Assembly (NCBI RefSeq): GCF_014854695.1
Contig: NZ_CP027557.1
Span: forward strand, 3,844,001 to 3,908,000
From: Rhodococcus rhodochrous
Lineage (GTDB): Bacteria; Actinomycetota; Actinomycetes; Mycobacteriales; Mycobacteriaceae
DNA: 64,000 bases
Direction: 5' to 3'
Position 1 is the stretch's first letter. Each line of letters starts with the position of its first letter. The position numbers and the translations under genes are program-made. A model generated the notes under the pieces. That model was not told where the DNA came from, searched no databases, and saw only the letters and a program-made list of their open reading frames with translations. Of this stretch, positions 26,748 through 36,973 are shown piece after piece.

Positions 26748-27353
26748 TTACTTCGAGTAGTACTCGACGATCAGCTGTTCCTGCAGCGGGATGTCGATCT
26801 GCGCGCGCTCGGGGAGCTGGTGGACCAGCACCCGCAGACGCGGGCCGACGACCTGCAGCCAACCCGGAACCGGGCGCTCGCCCTGGGTTTCGCGGGCGAC
26901 CTGGAAGGGCAGCGTGCTCAGCGACTTCTCGCGGACATCGATGATGTCGTACTGCGAGACGCGGTAGCTGGGGATGTCGACCTTCTTGCCGTTGACCAGG
27001 AAGTGGCCGTGGCTCACCAGCTGGCGGGCCTGACGACGCGTGCGGGCGAGGCCGGCACGGTAGACGACGTTGTCCAGGCGCGACTCGAGAATGACCAGCA
27101 GAACCTCACCGGTCTTGCCGGGGCGGCTGGCGGCCTCTTCGTAGTAGCGACGGAACTGCTTCTCCATGACGCCGTACGAGAAGCGGGCCTTCTGCTTCTC
27201 CTGCAGCTGGAGCAGGTACTCGCTCTCCTTGATCCGCGCGCGGCCGTGCTGGCCGGGCGGGTAGGGGCGACGCTCGAAGGCCTGATCGCCTCCGACCAGG
27301 TCGACACGGAGACGACGCGACTTACGGGTAACGGGACCGGTATAACGAGCCAT
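26748..27353 (-). CDS. rpsD: 30S ribosomal protein S4
   Basis: 201 residues. It begins MARYTGPVTRKSRRLRVDL and has the S4 RNA-binding domain SRLDNVVYRAGLARTRRQAR. The N-terminal zinc-binding cysteines found in some S4 proteins are absent, so it is the zinc-free form. It is part of the alpha operon, 22 nt after rpsK. Confidence 0.98.
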   Translation of the reverse strand: MARYTGPVTRKSRRLRVDLVGGDQAFERRPYPPGQHGRARIKESEYLLQLQEKQKARFSYGVMEKQFRRYYEEAASRPGKTGEVLLVILESRLDNVVYRAGLARTRRQARQLVSHGHFLVNGKKVDIPSYRVSQYDIIDVREKSLSTLPFQVARETQGERPVPGWLQVVGPRLRVLVHQLPERAQIDIPLQEQLIVEYYSK

Positions 27354-27375
27354 TATTCTTTACCTTCCTTTCCCG

Positions 27376-27789
27376 TTAGACGCGACGCCGCTTGGGCGGA
27401 CGGCAACCGTTGTGGGGCTGCGGGGTGACATCGGAGATGGTGCCGACCTCGAGGCCTGCGGCCTGGAGGGAACGGATCGCCGTCTCGCGGCCCGAGCCCG
27501 GGCCCTTGACGAAGACGTCGACCTTCTTGACACCGTGTTCCTGCGCCTTGCGGGCGGCGTTCTCGGCGGCGAGCTGCGCGGCGAACGGGGTCGACTTGCG
27601 CGAACCCTTGAAGCCGACGTGGCCGGAGGACGCCCAGGAGATCACGTTGCCCTGCGGGTCCGTGATGGACACGATGGTGTTGTTGAACGTGCTCTTGATG
27701 TGAGCGGCACCGTGCGGGACGTTCTTCTTGTCCCTGCGCCGTGCCTTCTGGGTCTTCTTCGGACCGGTGCTGCGTGACTTGGGAGGCAT
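27376..27789 (-). CDS. rpsK: 30S ribosomal protein S11
   Basis: 137 residues. A basic N-terminus ([20 protein letters not shown]) precedes the conserved core [20 protein letters not shown] and a C-terminus ending [12 protein letters not shown]. It forms part of the mRNA exit platform. Its ATG shares one base with the rpsM stop. Confidence 0.98.
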   Translation of the reverse strand: MPPKSRSTGPKKTQKARRRDKKNVPHGAAHIKSTFNNTIVSITDPQGNVISWASSGHVGFKGSRKSTPFAAQLAAENAARKAQEHGVKKVDVFVKGPGSGRETAIRSLQAAGLEVGTISDVTPQPHNGCRPPKRRRV

Positions 27790-28157
27790 TACTTCTTCTT
27801 TCCTGCGACGGTGCGCTTCGGACCCTTACGGGTGCGGGCGTTGGTCTTGGTGCGCTGTCCACGCACGGGCAGACCACGACGGTGTCGCAGGCCCTGGTAG
27901 CAGCCGATCTCGATCTTGCGGCGGATGTCCGCCTGAACCTCGCGACGGAGGTCACCCTCGACCTTGTAGCTCTCCTCGATGTACTCGCGGAGCTTGGCGA
28001 GGTCCTCGTCCGTCAGATCCTTGCTGCGCAGGTCCGGGTTGACACCCGTGGCCTCGAGGATCTCCTGGGAGCGAGTACGGCCGATGCCGTAGATGTACGT
28101 GAGTGCGATCTCCATCCGCTTTTCGCGGGGAAGATCGACACCTGCGAGACGTGCCAT
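27789..28157 (-). CDS. rpsM: 30S ribosomal protein S13
   Basis: 122 residues. It starts [20 protein letters not shown] and carries the signature [20 protein letters not shown], with a basic tail ending AGKKK. It contacts tRNA and the large subunit. A 209-nt gap, longer than usual here, separates it from rpmJ; a small 7-bp hairpin at 28216-28238 lies in that gap. Confidence 0.98.
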   Translation of the reverse strand: MARLAGVDLPREKRMEIALTYIYGIGRTRSQEILEATGVNPDLRSKDLTDEDLAKLREYIEESYKVEGDLRREVQADIRRKIEIGCYQGLRHRRGLPVRGQRTKTNARTRKGPKRTVAGKKK

Positions 28158-28366
28158 GTGGCATTCCTATTCGGTGTGCGGAGGTCTGCTCCCAGCCCGT
28201 CCCCTGCGTCGAAGAACTGTGTGATTCAAAAACACAGTGGGGCCCCGGCCTCCGTACCGGGGGTTGATCGCGCAGCTCCTCGACGGATCGAGGATCGTAA
28301 CCACGCGACTGGTGCTGGAAGGTCTTCGTGCTTGTTGCCAAGCAGATCTTCGAGACGAAGGTGGAT

Positions 28367-28480
28367 CTAGCCCTGACGCTGCTTGTGACGCAGGTTCTCG
28401 CAGATCACCATGACCCGACCGTTGCGGCGGATCACCTTGCACTTCTCGCAGATCTTCTTGACGCTAGGCTGAACCTTCAC
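28367..28480 (-). CDS. rpmJ: 50S ribosomal protein L36 (zinc-binding form)
   Basis: 37 residues. It starts [19 protein letters not shown] and ends RHKQRQG. Cys11, Cys14, Cys27 and His32 form the zinc ribbon, so this is the zinc-dependent version normally used in zinc-replete cells. The start is GTG at 28478-28480 with AGGAG upstream at long spacing. It lies between infA and rpsM. Confidence 0.96.
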   Translation of the reverse strand: MKVQPSVKKICEKCKVIRRNGRVMVICENLRHKQRQG

Positions 28481-28543
28481 GTAAGTCCGATCTCCTGTAT
28501 GTGCGCCGCCGGACACGGCAGAGCCGGCCCGGCGACATGATTC

Positions 28544-28565
28544 TCCCCGACCGTGTGGCCGGGGA
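28544..28565 (-). terminator. Small hairpin between infA and rpmJ
   Basis: TCCCCG at 28544-28549 pairs with CGGGGA at 28560-28565, with two further pairs inside and a 4-nt loop. It has no U tract. It may act as a partial terminator or processing site within the alpha operon. Confidence 0.35.
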
Positions 28566-28572
28566 AGCTTCG

Positions 28573-28794
28573 TTACTTGTAGCGGTAGACGATGCGTCCA
28601 CGCGTGAGGTCGTAGGGAGAAAGCTCCACGACAACGCGGTCCTCGGGAAGGATACGAATGTAGTGCTGACGCATCTTTCCGCTGATGTGGGCGAGAACCT
28701 TGTGCCCGTTCTCCAGCTCGATGCGGAACATCGCATTGGGCAGCGGTTCGATTACCCGGCCCTCGACCTCGATTGCCCCGTCTTTCTTAGCCAT
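28573..28794 (-). CDS. infA: Translation initiation factor IF-1
   Basis: 73 residues, a single OB fold. It starts [20 protein letters not shown] and ends [15 protein letters not shown], typical of bacterial IF-1. The ATG at 28792-28794 follows GGAGG closely. It is the first gene of the alpha operon (infA-rpmJ-rpsM-rpsK-rpsD-rpoA-rplQ-truA). Confidence 0.98.
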   Translation of the reverse strand: MAKKDGAIEVEGRVIEPLPNAMFRIELENGHKVLAHISGKMRQHYIRILPEDRVVVELSPYDLTRGRIVYRYK

Positions 28795-28937
28795 ATCCTC
28801 CGCGATCCGTTGTTCGGCGTTGTGGTTGCATCGGCATCCGTTACCGTGACGCTCGGCAACTCCGGGACCGGACACGAACCGAGATTCGAAGGAATTCGAC
28901 ACGGGACCGATCGGAGCGCAGCGCGCACCACCGATCA

Positions 28938-28967
28938 ATGGTACGGGAAGTTGACCGTCCAGGACAA
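28938..28967 (-). promoter_or_regulatory. Predicted promoter of the alpha operon (infA)
   Basis: On the minus strand TTGTCC (28962-28967) is followed after 18 nt by TACCAT (28938-28943). It predicts an mRNA leader of about 135 nt before infA. The intervening DNA to 28795 contains no other gene. Confidence 0.55.
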
Positions 28968-29013
28968 ATGAGCTCGGGCACACCCGTGCCCACGACCAGG
29001 AGGAGGACCGCAC

Positions 29014-29451
29014 GTGCGGGCGTTGATCCAGCGGGTGACCACGGCGGCGGTGGCGGTGGACGGAGCCGAGGTGGCCCGTATCACGCCGGCCGAGGGTGGT
29101 CACGGCCTGCTCGTGCTGGTCGGCGTCACGCACGACGACGACGAGGCCAAGGCCGCGACGCTCGCCCGCAAGGTGTGGACGATGCGCATCCTCGAGGACG
29201 AACGCTCCGCCTCCGACGTCGACGCCCCGATCCTGGTGGTCAGCCAGTTCACGCTCATGGCCGACACGAGGAAGAGCCGGCGTCCGTCGTGGTCGGCCGC
29301 CGCTCCCCGCCCGATCGCCGAACCCCTCGTCGATGCGTTCGCGAATGCTCTCCGAGATCTGGGGGCGACGGTGGAGACCGGGAAGTTCGGGGCCCACATG
29401 GAGGTGAGCCTCGTCAACGACGGACCGGTCACGCTCCTCGTCGAGGTCTGA
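29014..29451 (+). CDS. dtd: D-aminoacyl-tRNA deacylase
   Basis: 145 residues. It removes D-amino acids from mischarged tRNA. The two active-site motifs are SQFTLMAD and NDGPVTLLV; the start [17 protein letters not shown] is typical. GTG at 29014 follows AGGAGGAGG at about 6 nt. It stands alone on the plus strand between the infA and map operons, an insertion relative to the usual ribosomal gene order. Confidence 0.95.
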   Translation: MRALIQRVTTAAVAVDGAEVARITPAEGGHGLLVLVGVTHDDDEAKAATLARKVWTMRILEDERSASDVDAPILVVSQFTLMADTRKSRRPSWSAAAPRPIAEPLVDAFANALRDLGATVETGKFGAHMEVSLVNDGPVTLLVEV

Positions 29452-29475
29452 ACCCGCGCGGCGTGACCGCGACCG

Positions 29476-30273
29476 TCACTCCGGACGGACGGTGAGGATG
29501 CGGGGGCCGTCCTCGGTGACCGCGACCGTGTGCTCCCAGTGCGCGGCCCGGCTGCCGTCGACGGTCACGACCGTCCACTCGTCGTCGAGGACCTCGGTCT
29601 CGTAGGTACCGAGGGTGAGCATCGGCTCGACTGCGAGCACCGACCCGACGACGAGCTTCGGGCCCTTGCCCGGCTTGCCTTCGTTGGGGAGGAAGGGATC
29701 CATGTGCATCTCGCGCCCGATCCCGTGACCGCCGTAGCCGTCGACGATGCCGTACGAGCGGCCGTGCAACTTCTCGGCGGCGTGCGTGCCCTGCTCGATC
29801 GCATGCGAGACGTCGGTCAGGCGGTTGCCCGGGAGCATCGCCGCGATACCGGCCTCGAGCGACAGACGGGTGGCCTCGCTCAGATCGATGTCGGCCTGCG
29901 ACAGCTCCCCGATCCCGAAGGTCCACGCCGAGTCGCCGTGCCAGCCGTCGAGGATCGCACCGCAGTCGATCGACACGAGGTCGCCCTCGGCGAGCACCAC
30001 CGACGCCGACGGGATGCCGTGGACGACGACCTCGTTGACCGACGAACAGATCGAACCGGTGAAGCCGTGGTAGCCCAGGAAGGACGGAACGGCCCCCGCA
30101 TCGCGGATGACCGATTCCGCCACCTGGTCGAGTTCCAGGGTGCTCACGCCCGGCTTGGCGGCCTCGCGCACTGCGACGAGTGCGGCCCCGACCACGGCTC
30201 CCGCCGCTGCCATCGCGTCGAGTTCACCCGAGGTGCGGAACGGAACCACTGAGCGCTTGCGCCCGAAACCCAT
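29476..30273 (-). CDS. map: Methionine aminopeptidase, type I
   Basis: 265 residues. It removes the initiator Met from new proteins. Metal ligands lie in [20 protein letters not shown] (two Asp), [11 protein letters not shown] (His) and the C-terminal Glu residues of AVEPMLTLG and [11 protein letters not shown]. It lacks an N-terminal SH3-binding extension. It lies 14 nt downstream of adk in the secY-adk-map operon. Confidence 0.97.
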   Translation of the reverse strand: MGFGRKRSVVPFRTSGELDAMAAAGAVVGAALVAVREAAKPGVSTLELDQVAESVIRDAGAVPSFLGYHGFTGSICSSVNEVVVHGIPSASVVLAEGDLVSIDCGAILDGWHGDSAWTFGIGELSQADIDLSEATRLSLEAGIAAMLPGNRLTDVSHAIEQGTHAAEKLHGRSYGIVDGYGGHGIGREMHMDPFLPNEGKPGKGPKLVVGSVLAVEPMLTLGTYETEVLDDEWTVVTVDGSRAAHWEHTVAVTEDGPRILTVRPE

Positions 30274-30287
30274 GTCGAACTACCCGT

Positions 30288-30833
30288 CTACTTTCCGAGT
30301 GCGGACAGAGCCCGCGAATTGATCTCCTCGACCTCACCGATCGCGTCGACCGTGATGATCGAGTCGGCGTAGTAGTCGAGCAGCGGGGCCGTCTCCTCAC
30401 GGTAGACCCGGAGACGGTTGCGGATCACGTCTTCGGTGTCGTCGGCGCGACCGCGGGCGAGCATGCGCTCGACCACGACGTCCTCGTCGATGACGAAGGA
30501 CAACACGCCGTCGAGCTCGACGCCGAGATCCTTCAGGATGTTCTCGAGTTCCTTGGCCTGCTCCACGCTGCGCGGGAAGCCGTCGAGGAGGAAGCCGTTG
30601 GCGGCGTCGGGCTCCGCCAGACGCTCACGCACCATGTTGTTGGTGATCTCGGCGGGAACGAGCTCCCCCGCGTCGATGTACTTCTTGGCCTCGACGCCGA
30701 GCGGGGTGCCCTGCCCGATGTTCGCGCGGAAAAGATCGCCCGTCGAGATGGCGGGGACGCCGAGCTTCTCGGACAGAATCGCGGCCTGTGTGCCCTTGCC
30801 GGCACCGGGAGGACCGAGCAGTACAAGTCTCAC
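30288..30833 (-). CDS. adk: Adenylate kinase
   Basis: 181 residues, the short form without the zinc LID insertion. The P-loop GPPGAGKGT is at residues 7-15; [14 protein letters not shown] binds AMP, and a short LID follows [15 protein letters not shown]. The GTG at 30831-30833 overlaps the secY stop by 4 nt (GTGA), indicating coupled translation. Confidence 0.97.
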   Translation of the reverse strand: MRLVLLGPPGAGKGTQAAILSEKLGVPAISTGDLFRANIGQGTPLGVEAKKYIDAGELVPAEITNNMVRERLAEPDAANGFLLDGFPRSVEQAKELENILKDLGVELDGVLSFVIDEDVVVERMLARGRADDTEDVIRNRLRVYREETAPLLDYYADSIITVDAIGEVEEINSRALSALGK

Positions 30834-32143
30834 TTGAGGAACCCTTCGTAGTTGCGCTGCATCAGTTGACTTTCGATCTGCTTGACAGTGTCCAGCGCGA
30901 CACTGACGAGAATGAGAACCGCGGCGCCACCGAAGATGCTCGAGGCCGTCTGGCTGCCGGACAGGAAGAAGTTCGGCAGCGTCGCGATGAGACCGAGGTA
31001 GATCGAGCCCGGAACCGTGATGCGGTTGAGCACGAAACTGAGATATTCGGCGGTCGGGCGACCGGGGCGGATGCCCGGGATGAAACCGCCGTACTTCTTC
31101 ATCTCGTCGGCCCGCTCCTCCGGATTGAAGGTGATGGCGACGTAGAAGAAGACGAAGAACACGATCAGGGCGAAGTAGATCGCGATGTAGACCGGGTTGT
31201 TCGGATTGACCAGGTACTCGTTGATGATCCGCTGCCACCAACTCGGATCCGGGTTCGTCGTGGCACCGGTGAGCTGCGCAACGAGGTTGGGCAGGTACAG
31301 CAGCGACGACGCGAAGATCACGGGGATGATGCCCGCCTGGTTGACCTTCAACGGCAGGTAGGTCGACGACCCGCCGTACATACGACGGCCGACCATGCGC
31401 TTGGCGTACTGCACCGGGATCCGGCGCTGACCCTGCTCGATGAACACGACGCCCGTGATGAGCGCCAGGGCCACGACACAGACGATCGCGAAGACGAGGC
31501 CGCCGCGGGATTCGAGGATCATGCGACCCTCGCTCGGCAGCGCGGCCGCGATACCGGCGAAGATCAGCAGCGACATGCCGTTGCCGACACCGCGTTCGGT
31601 GATGAGCTCACCGAACCACATGACGACGGCGGCACCGGCGGTCATCACCAGCACGATGACGACCATCCCGAAGATGCTGTCGTCGGCGAGGATCGGCTCC
31701 GAACAGCCCTGCAGCAGCTGCCCTCGGGCGGCGAGGGCGACGATGCCGGTGGCCTGCAGGACGGCGAGCGCGACGGCGAGATAACGCGTGTACTGCGTCA
31801 TCTTGGCCTGGCCGGACTGGCCCTCCTTGCGCAGTTCCTCGAATCGTGGAATGACCACGGTGAGCAGCTGGACGATGATGCTCGCGGTGATGAACGGCAT
31901 GATGCCGATCGCGAAGACCGACAACTGCAGTAGCGCGCCGCCGGAGAACAGATTGATCAGCGAGTAGATGCCGGCCTGCTCGCTGCCGGCGAGCTGATCG
32001 ACACAGGCCTGGACGTTGCCGTAGTCGACGCCCGGGGACGGCACGGTAGCACCGAGGCGGTACAGCGCCACGAGCCCGAGGGCGATGAGAATCTTCCGCC
32101 TCAGGTCCGGTGTCCTGAGGGCCGAGACGAAGGCGGAAAGCAA
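30830..32143 (-). CDS. secY: Protein translocase subunit SecY
   Basis: 437 residues with ten membrane helices, the channel of the Sec export pathway. Conserved parts include [38 protein letters not shown] and the C-terminal [15 protein letters not shown] chose the TTG at 32141-32143 ([19 protein letters not shown]), which follows AGGAGG and matches the usual SecY start; 21 more in-frame residues upstream look non-coding. It heads the secY-adk-map operon. Confidence 0.96.
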   Translation of the reverse strand: MLSAFVSALRTPDLRRKILIALGLVALYRLGATVPSPGVDYGNVQACVDQLAGSEQAGIYSLINLFSGGALLQLSVFAIGIMPFITASIIVQLLTVVIPRFEELRKEGQSGQAKMTQYTRYLAVALAVLQATGIVALAARGQLLQGCSEPILADDSIFGMVVIVLVMTAGAAVVMWFGELITERGVGNGMSLLIFAGIAAALPSEGRMILESRGGLVFAIVCVVALALITGVVFIEQGQRRIPVQYAKRMVGRRMYGGSSTYLPLKVNQAGIIPVIFASSLLYLPNLVAQLTGATTNPDPSWWQRIINEYLVNPNNPVYIAIYFALIVFFVFFYVAITFNPEERADEMKKYGGFIPGIRPGRPTAEYLSFVLNRITVPGSIYLGLIATLPNFFLSGSQTASSIFGGAAVLILVSVALDTVKQIESQLMQRNYEGFLK

Positions 32144-32370
32144 AGATCCTCCTGGCGGGCCGATCGGGGACGACGGATCGAGAGGGATCCGTCGGACGGT
32201 AGACAACTCTGAAACTCTAACAGTGGGCCCCGATGAGAGGGGTAGCCCGGTAGCCTATGTCACCGCTGCGAACGCAGACTATGACACCGCTGTGAACGCG
32301 CGAACGGCCGCGGTGCAGCTATCTGCACCGCGGCCGTTCGACAGCCGTGACTCACACGCGAAAGTACAGG
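32144..32370 (-). promoter_or_regulatory. rplO-secY intergenic region with terminator-like hairpin and tandem repeat
   Basis: 227 nt. A perfect 18-bp stem (32301-32318 with 32323-32340, 4-nt loop) lies behind rplO and probably ends the spc transcript, though it lacks a U tract. Next to it an imperfect 24-bp tandem repeat (about 32254-32277 and 32278-32301) contains TATGNCACCGCTGNGAACGC twice. A TAGGCT box (minus strand, about 32249-32254) could be the secY -10 element. Confidence 0.5.
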
Positions 32371-32814
32371 TCAGGCCTGGACGGTCGCGCTGCCACCGGC
32401 TGCAGCGATCTTCTCCTGAGCGGAGGCCGAGAACTTGTCGGCGGTGACCTGCACGGCCACCGTCAGCTCGCCCTCGCCGAGGACCTTGACGAGCTGGTTC
32501 TTGCGAACCAGACCCTTCGCCACGAGGTCCGCGACACCGATCTGTCCACCCTCGGGGAACACGCGAGCGATGTCCCCGACGTTGACGATCTGGTACTCGG
32601 TACGGAATGCGTTCTTGAAGCCCTTGAGCTTCGGCAGACGCATGTGGATGGGCATCTGGCCACCCTCGAAGGCCGGCGACACGTTCTTGCGTGCCTTCGT
32701 GCCCTTCGTACCGCGGCCGGCGGTCTTGCCCTTCGAACCTTCACCGCGTCCGACGCGGGTCTTGTCCGTCTTCGCACCCGGAGCCGGGCGCAGGTGATGC
32801 AGCTTGATGGTCAT
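32371..32814 (-). CDS. rplO: 50S ribosomal protein L15
   Basis: 147 residues. It starts [20 protein letters not shown] with the glycine/lysine-rich block [20 protein letters not shown] and ends in the family C-terminal domain [20 protein letters not shown]. It is the last gene of the spc operon before the hairpin. Confidence 0.97.
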   Translation of the reverse strand: MTIKLHHLRPAPGAKTDKTRVGRGEGSKGKTAGRGTKGTKARKNVSPAFEGGQMPIHMRLPKLKGFKNAFRTEYQIVNVGDIARVFPEGGQIGVADLVAKGLVRKNQLVKVLGEGELTVAVQVTADKFSASAQEKIAAAGGSATVQA

Positions 32815-32816
32815 TC

Positions 32817-32996
32817 TCAGACCTCCTCAACAGTGACGAGGTGACGCACCACGTTGATGAGGCCGCGGTTCTGCGCGTTGTCCTCGCGGACGACGGACTG
32901 GCGGATCTTCCGCAGACCGAGGGTCCGGAGGCTGTCGCGCTGATTCGACTTGGCCCCGATGGTGCTCTTGATCTGGGTGATCTTCAGCTCTGCCAT
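32817..32996 (-). CDS. rpmD: 50S ribosomal protein L30
   Basis: 59 residues. It starts [20 protein letters not shown] and has [20 protein letters not shown], the family pattern. Its ATG shares one base with the rpsE stop and its end is 2 nt from rplO. Confidence 0.96.
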   Translation of the reverse strand: MAELKITQIKSTIGAKSNQRDSLRTLGLRKIRQSVVREDNAQNRGLINVVRHLVTVEEV

Positions 32997-33643
32997 TACT
33001 TCACGCTCCCAGCAGCCTGTGCACGGGCGCGCAGCATGCCGGCGGGGGCAACTTCCTCGAGGGTGAGGCCACGGCGAGCCGCAACTTCCTCGGGACGCTG
33101 CAGACCCTTGAGGGCCGCAACCGTCGCGTGCACCACATTGATGGCGTTGTCGGAGCCGAGCGACTTCGACAGGATGTCGTGGACACCCGCGCACTCCAGC
33201 ACCGCGCGCACAGCGCCACCGGCGATGACACCGGTACCGGGGGAAGCCGGACGCAGCAGGACGACACCGGCTGCAGCCTCTCCCTGGACGGGGTGGGTGA
33301 TGGTTCCGCCGATGAGCGGGACGCGGAAGAAGTTCTTGCGAGCTTCCTCGACACCCTTCTGGATGGCCGCGGGAACTTCCTTGGCCTTGCCGTAGCCGAC
33401 ACCGACCAGGCCGTTGCCGTCGCCCACGATCACCAGAGCGGTGAAGCTGAAGCGACGACCGCCCTTGACGACCTTCGACACACGGTTGATCGAGACGACA
33501 CGCTCGATGTAATTCGACTTCTCGGCAGCGTTGCCGCCGCGCGAGTCGCGGTCGCGGCGGTCGCGACCGCCACGGTTGTCACCGCTGTTGGGGTTCTGTC
33601 CGGCGGGGCCGTTGCCGCCGTCACGCCGCTGACGTCCCGGCAT
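32996..33643 (-). CDS. rpsE: 30S ribosomal protein S5
   Basis: 215 residues. A low-complexity Arg/Asp/Gly N-terminal extension of about 40 residues ([13 protein letters not shown]), common in actinobacteria, precedes the S5 core [20 protein letters not shown] and the C-terminal [20 protein letters not shown] domain. Confidence 0.97.
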   Translation of the reverse strand: MPGRQRRDGGNGPAGQNPNSGDNRGGRDRRDRDSRGGNAAEKSNYIERVVSINRVSKVVKGGRRFSFTALVIVGDGNGLVGVGYGKAKEVPAAIQKGVEEARKNFFRVPLIGGTITHPVQGEAAAGVVLLRPASPGTGVIAGGAVRAVLECAGVHDILSKSLGSDNAINVVHATVAALKGLQRPEEVAARRGLTLEEVAPAGMLRARAQAAGSVK

Positions 33644-33674
33644 CAGGCGTTCCTTCCGTTCGAGAAAATGGTCA

Positions 33675-34082
33675 TCAGAACTTCAACCCGCTTTCGCGAG
33701 CCGCGTCCGCGAGGGCCGCGATGCGTCCGCTGTAGGTGTGGCCACCGCGGTCGAAGACCACGGCTTCCACGCCGGCAGCCTTCGCGCGCTCGGCGATCAG
33801 CTGACCGACCTTCGCGCCGCGAGCCTTCTTGTCGCCCTCGAGAGCGCGCACATCGGGTTCGATGGACGACGCTGCGGCGAGGGTGGTGCCCGTCAGATCG
33901 TCGACCAGCTGCACGTGCAGGTGGCGCGACGACCGGTTGACGACGAGGCGGGGACGCTCGGCGGTGCCGGAGATCTTCTTGCGGAGGCGGAAGTGACGAC
34001 GCGTCTTCGAAAGGCGACGCGTGGTGGAGGCGTCCTTGCCGCGCGGGATGCGCTTGGCCTTCTGGTTCTCGGTCTGGCTCAT
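33675..34082 (-). CDS. rplR: 50S ribosomal protein L18
   Basis: 135 residues from the ATG at 34080-34082 ([19 protein letters not shown]). A GTG two codons upstream overlaps the rplF stop and is also possible. The core includes [20 protein letters not shown] and [20 protein letters not shown]. It binds 5S rRNA. Confidence 0.96.
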   Translation of the reverse strand: MSQTENQKAKRIPRGKDASTTRRLSKTRRHFRLRKKISGTAERPRLVVNRSSRHLHVQLVDDLTGTTLAAASSIEPDVRALEGDKKARGAKVGQLIAERAKAAGVEAVVFDRGGHTYSGRIAALADAARESGLKF

Positions 34083-34084
34083 GA

Positions 34085-34624
34085 TCACTTACCCGTCTTT
34101 CCGACCTTGCGACGGACCTGTTCACCCTCGTAGCGGATGCCCTTGCCCTTGTACGGGTCGGACTTGCGCAGCCGGCGGATGTTGGCCGCGATCTGGCCGA
34201 CCTTCTGCTTGTCGATGCCCGAGATCGAGAAGCGCGTGGGGTTCTCGACGGCGAACGTGATGCCCTCGGGAGCCTCGATCAGCACGGGGTGGCTGTAGCC
34301 GAGCGAGAACTCGAGGTCCTTGCCCTTGAGAGCCACGCGGTAGCCGACGCCGTGGATCTCCATCTTCGTGGTGTAACCCTCGGTCACGCCGACGATGAGG
34401 TTCTGCACGAGCGTCCGCGACAGGCCGTGCAGCGCACGGCTGCGACGCTCGTCGTTCGGGCGCGTGACGTTGATTGCCCCGTCCTCGCCCTTGGCGATGG
34501 CGATCGGCTCGGCGATCGTCAGGGACAGGTTGCCCTTGGGGCCCTTGACTGCAACATCCTGGCCGTCGATGGTGACCTCGACGCCCGAAGGAACTGCAAC
34601 GGGGAGTTTTCCGATTCGCGACAT
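34085..34624 (-). CDS. rplF: 50S ribosomal protein L6
   Basis: 179 residues. It starts [20 protein letters not shown] with two repeated L6 domains and ends [20 protein letters not shown], the L6 signature. It lies 15 nt downstream of rpsH. Confidence 0.97.
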   Translation of the reverse strand: MSRIGKLPVAVPSGVEVTIDGQDVAVKGPKGNLSLTIAEPIAIAKGEDGAINVTRPNDERRSRALHGLSRTLVQNLIVGVTEGYTTKMEIHGVGYRVALKGKDLEFSLGYSHPVLIEAPEGITFAVENPTRFSISGIDKQKVGQIAANIRRLRKSDPYKGKGIRYEGEQVRRKVGKTGK

Positions 34625-34639
34625 TGTGGTGGCCTCCCT

Positions 34640-35038
34640 TTACCAGACGTAGGCGAGGACTTCCCCGCCCACTCCCTGCTTGGCCGCCTGGCGATCGGTG
34701 AGCAGACCGGAGGACGTGGAGATGATCGCCACGCCGAGGCCGCCCAGGACCTTGGGCAGGTTGGTGGATTTCGCGTACACGCGCAGGCCGGGCTTCGACA
34801 CGCGACGCACGCCGGCGAGGCTGCGCTCACGGGAAGGTCCGTACTTGAGGTCGACGATGAGGGTCTTGCCCACCTCGGCGTCCTCGGTGCGGTAGTCGGA
34901 GATGTAGCCCTCGCGCTTGAGGATCTCGGCGATGTTCACCTTGATCTTCGAGGACGGGAGCTTGACCTCGTCGTGGTACGCCGTGTTGGCGTTACGCAGA
35001 CGCGTCAAGAAGTCTGCGATGGGGTCGGTCATGGTCAT
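34640..35038 (-). CDS. rpsH: 30S ribosomal protein S8
   Basis: 132 residues, starting [20 protein letters not shown], identical in layout to mycobacterial S8. The signature [20 protein letters not shown] ends in VLAYVW. The ATG at 35036-35038 is preceded by AGGTCAGCC. A 173-nt gap separates it from rpsZ. Confidence 0.97.
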   Translation of the reverse strand: MTMTDPIADFLTRLRNANTAYHDEVKLPSSKIKVNIAEILKREGYISDYRTEDAEVGKTLIVDLKYGPSRERSLAGVRRVSKPGLRVYAKSTNLPKVLGGLGVAIISTSSGLLTDRQAAKQGVGGEVLAYVW

Positions 35039-35171
35039 GGCTGACCTGTTCACCTTTCTCGATGCGGTTCCCATGCAACGCCGGAACGTGCCGGCCGTGG
35101 GCCTACATCGAAACTCGGTTCGATAGCGGATTCGTCGGCCGGATCGGCGACGAACCCATGACAGCGTGACA

Positions 35172-35203
35172 GTGGGCGGAGAACTACTCGGTCCTCCGCC
35201 CAC
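35172..35203 (-). terminator. Hairpin in the rpsZ-rpsH gap
   Basis: A perfect 10-bp stem (35172-35181 with 35194-35203) with a 12-nt loop lies just behind rpsZ inside the spc operon. It has no U tract on the minus strand. It may attenuate or mark mRNA processing. Confidence 0.45.
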
Positions 35204-35211
35204 CGCTCACG

Positions 35212-35397
35212 TCACCAGGAGCTCTTGTGAACTCCCGGAAGTTCTCCGCGGTGTGCCATCTCGCGAAGGCAGATGCGGCAGAGTCCGAACTTGCGGAAGA
35301 CCGAGTGCGGGCGCCCGCAGCGCTGGCAGCGGGTGTAGGCGCGCACCGCGAACTTCGGCTTCTTGTTGGCCTTGTTGACCAGTGCCTTCTTAGCCAT
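35212..35397 (-). CDS. rpsZ: 30S ribosomal protein S14, zinc-binding type Z
   Basis: 61 residues, the short S14. It starts [20 protein letters not shown]; Cys24, Cys27, Cys40 and Cys43 form the zinc site (RCQRCG and LCRIC). Actinobacteria usually carry a second zinc-free rpsN elsewhere for zinc starvation; none is in this window. Confidence 0.97.
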   Translation of the reverse strand: MAKKALVNKANKKPKFAVRAYTRCQRCGRPHSVFRKFGLCRICLREMAHRGELPGVHKSSW

Positions 35398-35401
35398 GGG
35401 C

Positions 35402-35968
35402 TCAGTTCTCCTTGAACGGGAAGCCGAGGTGCTTGAGCAGGGCACGGCCTTCTTCGTTGTTGGTAGCGGTGGTCACGACAGTGATGTCCATGCCGCGCGG
35501 GCGGTCGATGCGGTCCACGTCGATCTCGTGGAACATCGACTGCTCGTTCAGGCCGAACGTGTAGTTGCCGTTGCCGTCGAACTGGTTGCCGTTGAGGCCA
35601 CGGAAGTCCCGGATACGGGGAAGCGCGATGGACACGAGACGGTCCAGGAACTCCCACATGCGGTCGCCGCGCAGCGTGACGCGCGCACCGATCGGCATGC
35701 CCTCGCGCAGCTTGAACTGTGCGATGGACTTGCGGGCCTTACGGATCTCCGGCTTCTGACCGGTGATGAGCGCGAGGTCGTTGACGGCTCCGTTGATGAG
35801 CTTCGCGTCGCGGGCGGCGTCGCCGACACCCATGTTGACGACGACCTTCACGACGCCGGGGATCTGCATGACGTTCGCGTAGTCGAACTCCGCGTTCAGC
35901 GCGTCCTTGATCTCGGCGCGGTAGCGGGCCTTCAGGCGCGGCTGGGTCTTGTTCTCGGTGGAAGTCAT
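35402..35968 (-). CDS. rplE: 50S ribosomal protein L5
   Basis: 188 residues. It starts [20 protein letters not shown] with conserved [35 protein letters not shown] and a C-terminus ending HLGFPFKEN. It binds 5S rRNA. It starts one base after the rplX stop. Confidence 0.97.
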   Translation of the reverse strand: MTSTENKTQPRLKARYRAEIKDALNAEFDYANVMQIPGVVKVVVNMGVGDAARDAKLINGAVNDLALITGQKPEIRKARKSIAQFKLREGMPIGARVTLRGDRMWEFLDRLVSIALPRIRDFRGLNGNQFDGNGNYTFGLNEQSMFHEIDVDRIDRPRGMDITVVTTATNNEEGRALLKHLGFPFKEN

Positions 35969-35969
35969 G

Positions 35970-36287
35970 TCAGAGGTCCTTCCCGTTCTTCCGGGAAATC
36001 CGAACGCGCCTGCCGGTTCCCTCATCGGTGCGGTAGCCCACGCGGGTGGGGTTTCCGTCCGAGTCGACGACCGCAACGTTGGAAACGTGGATCGGGGCCT
36101 CCTGCGTCACGATGCCGCCGGAGGAGGCGCCACGCTCGTTCGCAGAGACGGCGGTGTGCTTCTTGATACGGTTCACGCCCTCGACGAGGACCTTGCCGGT
36201 CGCCGGGTAGGCCGCGATGACCTTGCCCTTGGCGCCCTTGTCCTTGCCCGAGATGACGAGCACGGTGTCACCCTTGTGCACCTTCAT
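35970..36287 (-). CDS. rplX: 50S ribosomal protein L24
   Basis: 105 residues from the ATG at 36285-36287 ([23 protein letters not shown] motif). GGAGG lies 7 nt before the ATG, which is why I prefer it to the GTG one codon earlier. It shares one base with the rplN stop. Confidence 0.96.
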   Translation of the reverse strand: MKVHKGDTVLVISGKDKGAKGKVIAAYPATGKVLVEGVNRIKKHTAVSANERGASSGGIVTQEAPIHVSNVAVVDSDGNPTRVGYRTDEGTGRRVRISRKNGKDL

Positions 36288-36655
36288 CACAGCACCTCCG
36301 GAGCGAGCGAGACGATCTTCATGAACCGCTTGTCGCGGAGCTCGCGACCGACGGGTCCGAAGATGCGGGTGCCGCGAGGATCGTTGTCGCCCTTGATGAT
36401 GACGGCAGCGTTCTCGTCGAACTTGATGTAGGAACCGTCCGGACGGCGGCGCTCCTTGGCGGTGCGCACGATCACGGCCTTGACGACATCGCCACGCTTG
36501 ACGTTGCCGCCGGGGATCGCGTCCTTGACGGTGGCGACGATGACGTCACCGATTCCGGCGTAGCGACGGGACGAGCCACCGAGAACGCGGATGCAGAGGA
36601 TCTCCTTGGCACCCGTGTTGTCGGCGACGCGCAGTCGCGACTCCTGCTGGATCAC
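36287..36655 (-). CDS. rplN: 50S ribosomal protein L14
   Basis: 122 residues, exactly the family length. It starts [20 protein letters not shown] and has [20 protein letters not shown]. It is the first gene of the spc operon here, with its own promoter upstream. Confidence 0.98.
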   Translation of the reverse strand: MIQQESRLRVADNTGAKEILCIRVLGGSSRRYAGIGDVIVATVKDAIPGGNVKRGDVVKAVIVRTAKERRRPDGSYIKFDENAAVIIKGDNDPRGTRIFGPVGRELRDKRFMKIVSLAPEVL

Positions 36656-36773
36656 TTACTTCTCCTTGACCTGGATTGGTGTGTACGTCAGATTTCCGAC
36701 CTGGACGTACGCGGTCGTCGGCTGCCTGCAGCGCACGTGCGAATCACACACGGGTCCTGTAAGCAACCCGTCC

Positions 36774-36803
36774 AGAGTAGGCCATATACCGTACGCAGGG
36801 CAA
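36774..36803 (-). promoter_or_regulatory. Predicted promoter of the spc operon (rplN)
   Basis: On the minus strand TTGCCC (36798-36803) is followed after 18 nt by TACTCT (36774-36779). The leader to rplN would be about 110 nt. Of the 318-nt rpsQ-rplN gap (36656-36973), this promoter and the terminator at 36902-36940 are all I can identify. Confidence 0.6.
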
Positions 36804-36901
36804 ATTCGCGAATTGTGATGTCACTCCCCACCCCGGCACCGGGCGTGTCGCAGCGACGTCCACCGTCCCCCACGCGAGGGCTGCACCTACTACCGGACGC
36901 A

Positions 36902-36940
36902 CAGCACCCCACCACCCGCGGTGCGGGTGGTGGGGTGCTG
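36902..36940 (-). terminator. Terminator of the S10 operon
   Basis: A near-perfect 17-18-bp GC stem (arms 36902-36919 and 36923-36940) with a 3-nt loop lies 34 nt behind the rpsQ stop. A U tract is lacking, as is common in actinobacteria. It separates the S10 and spc transcripts. Confidence 0.75.
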
Positions 36941-36973
36941 CATGTTCTCGGTCCTCTCGAGGACGAGGAGGCC

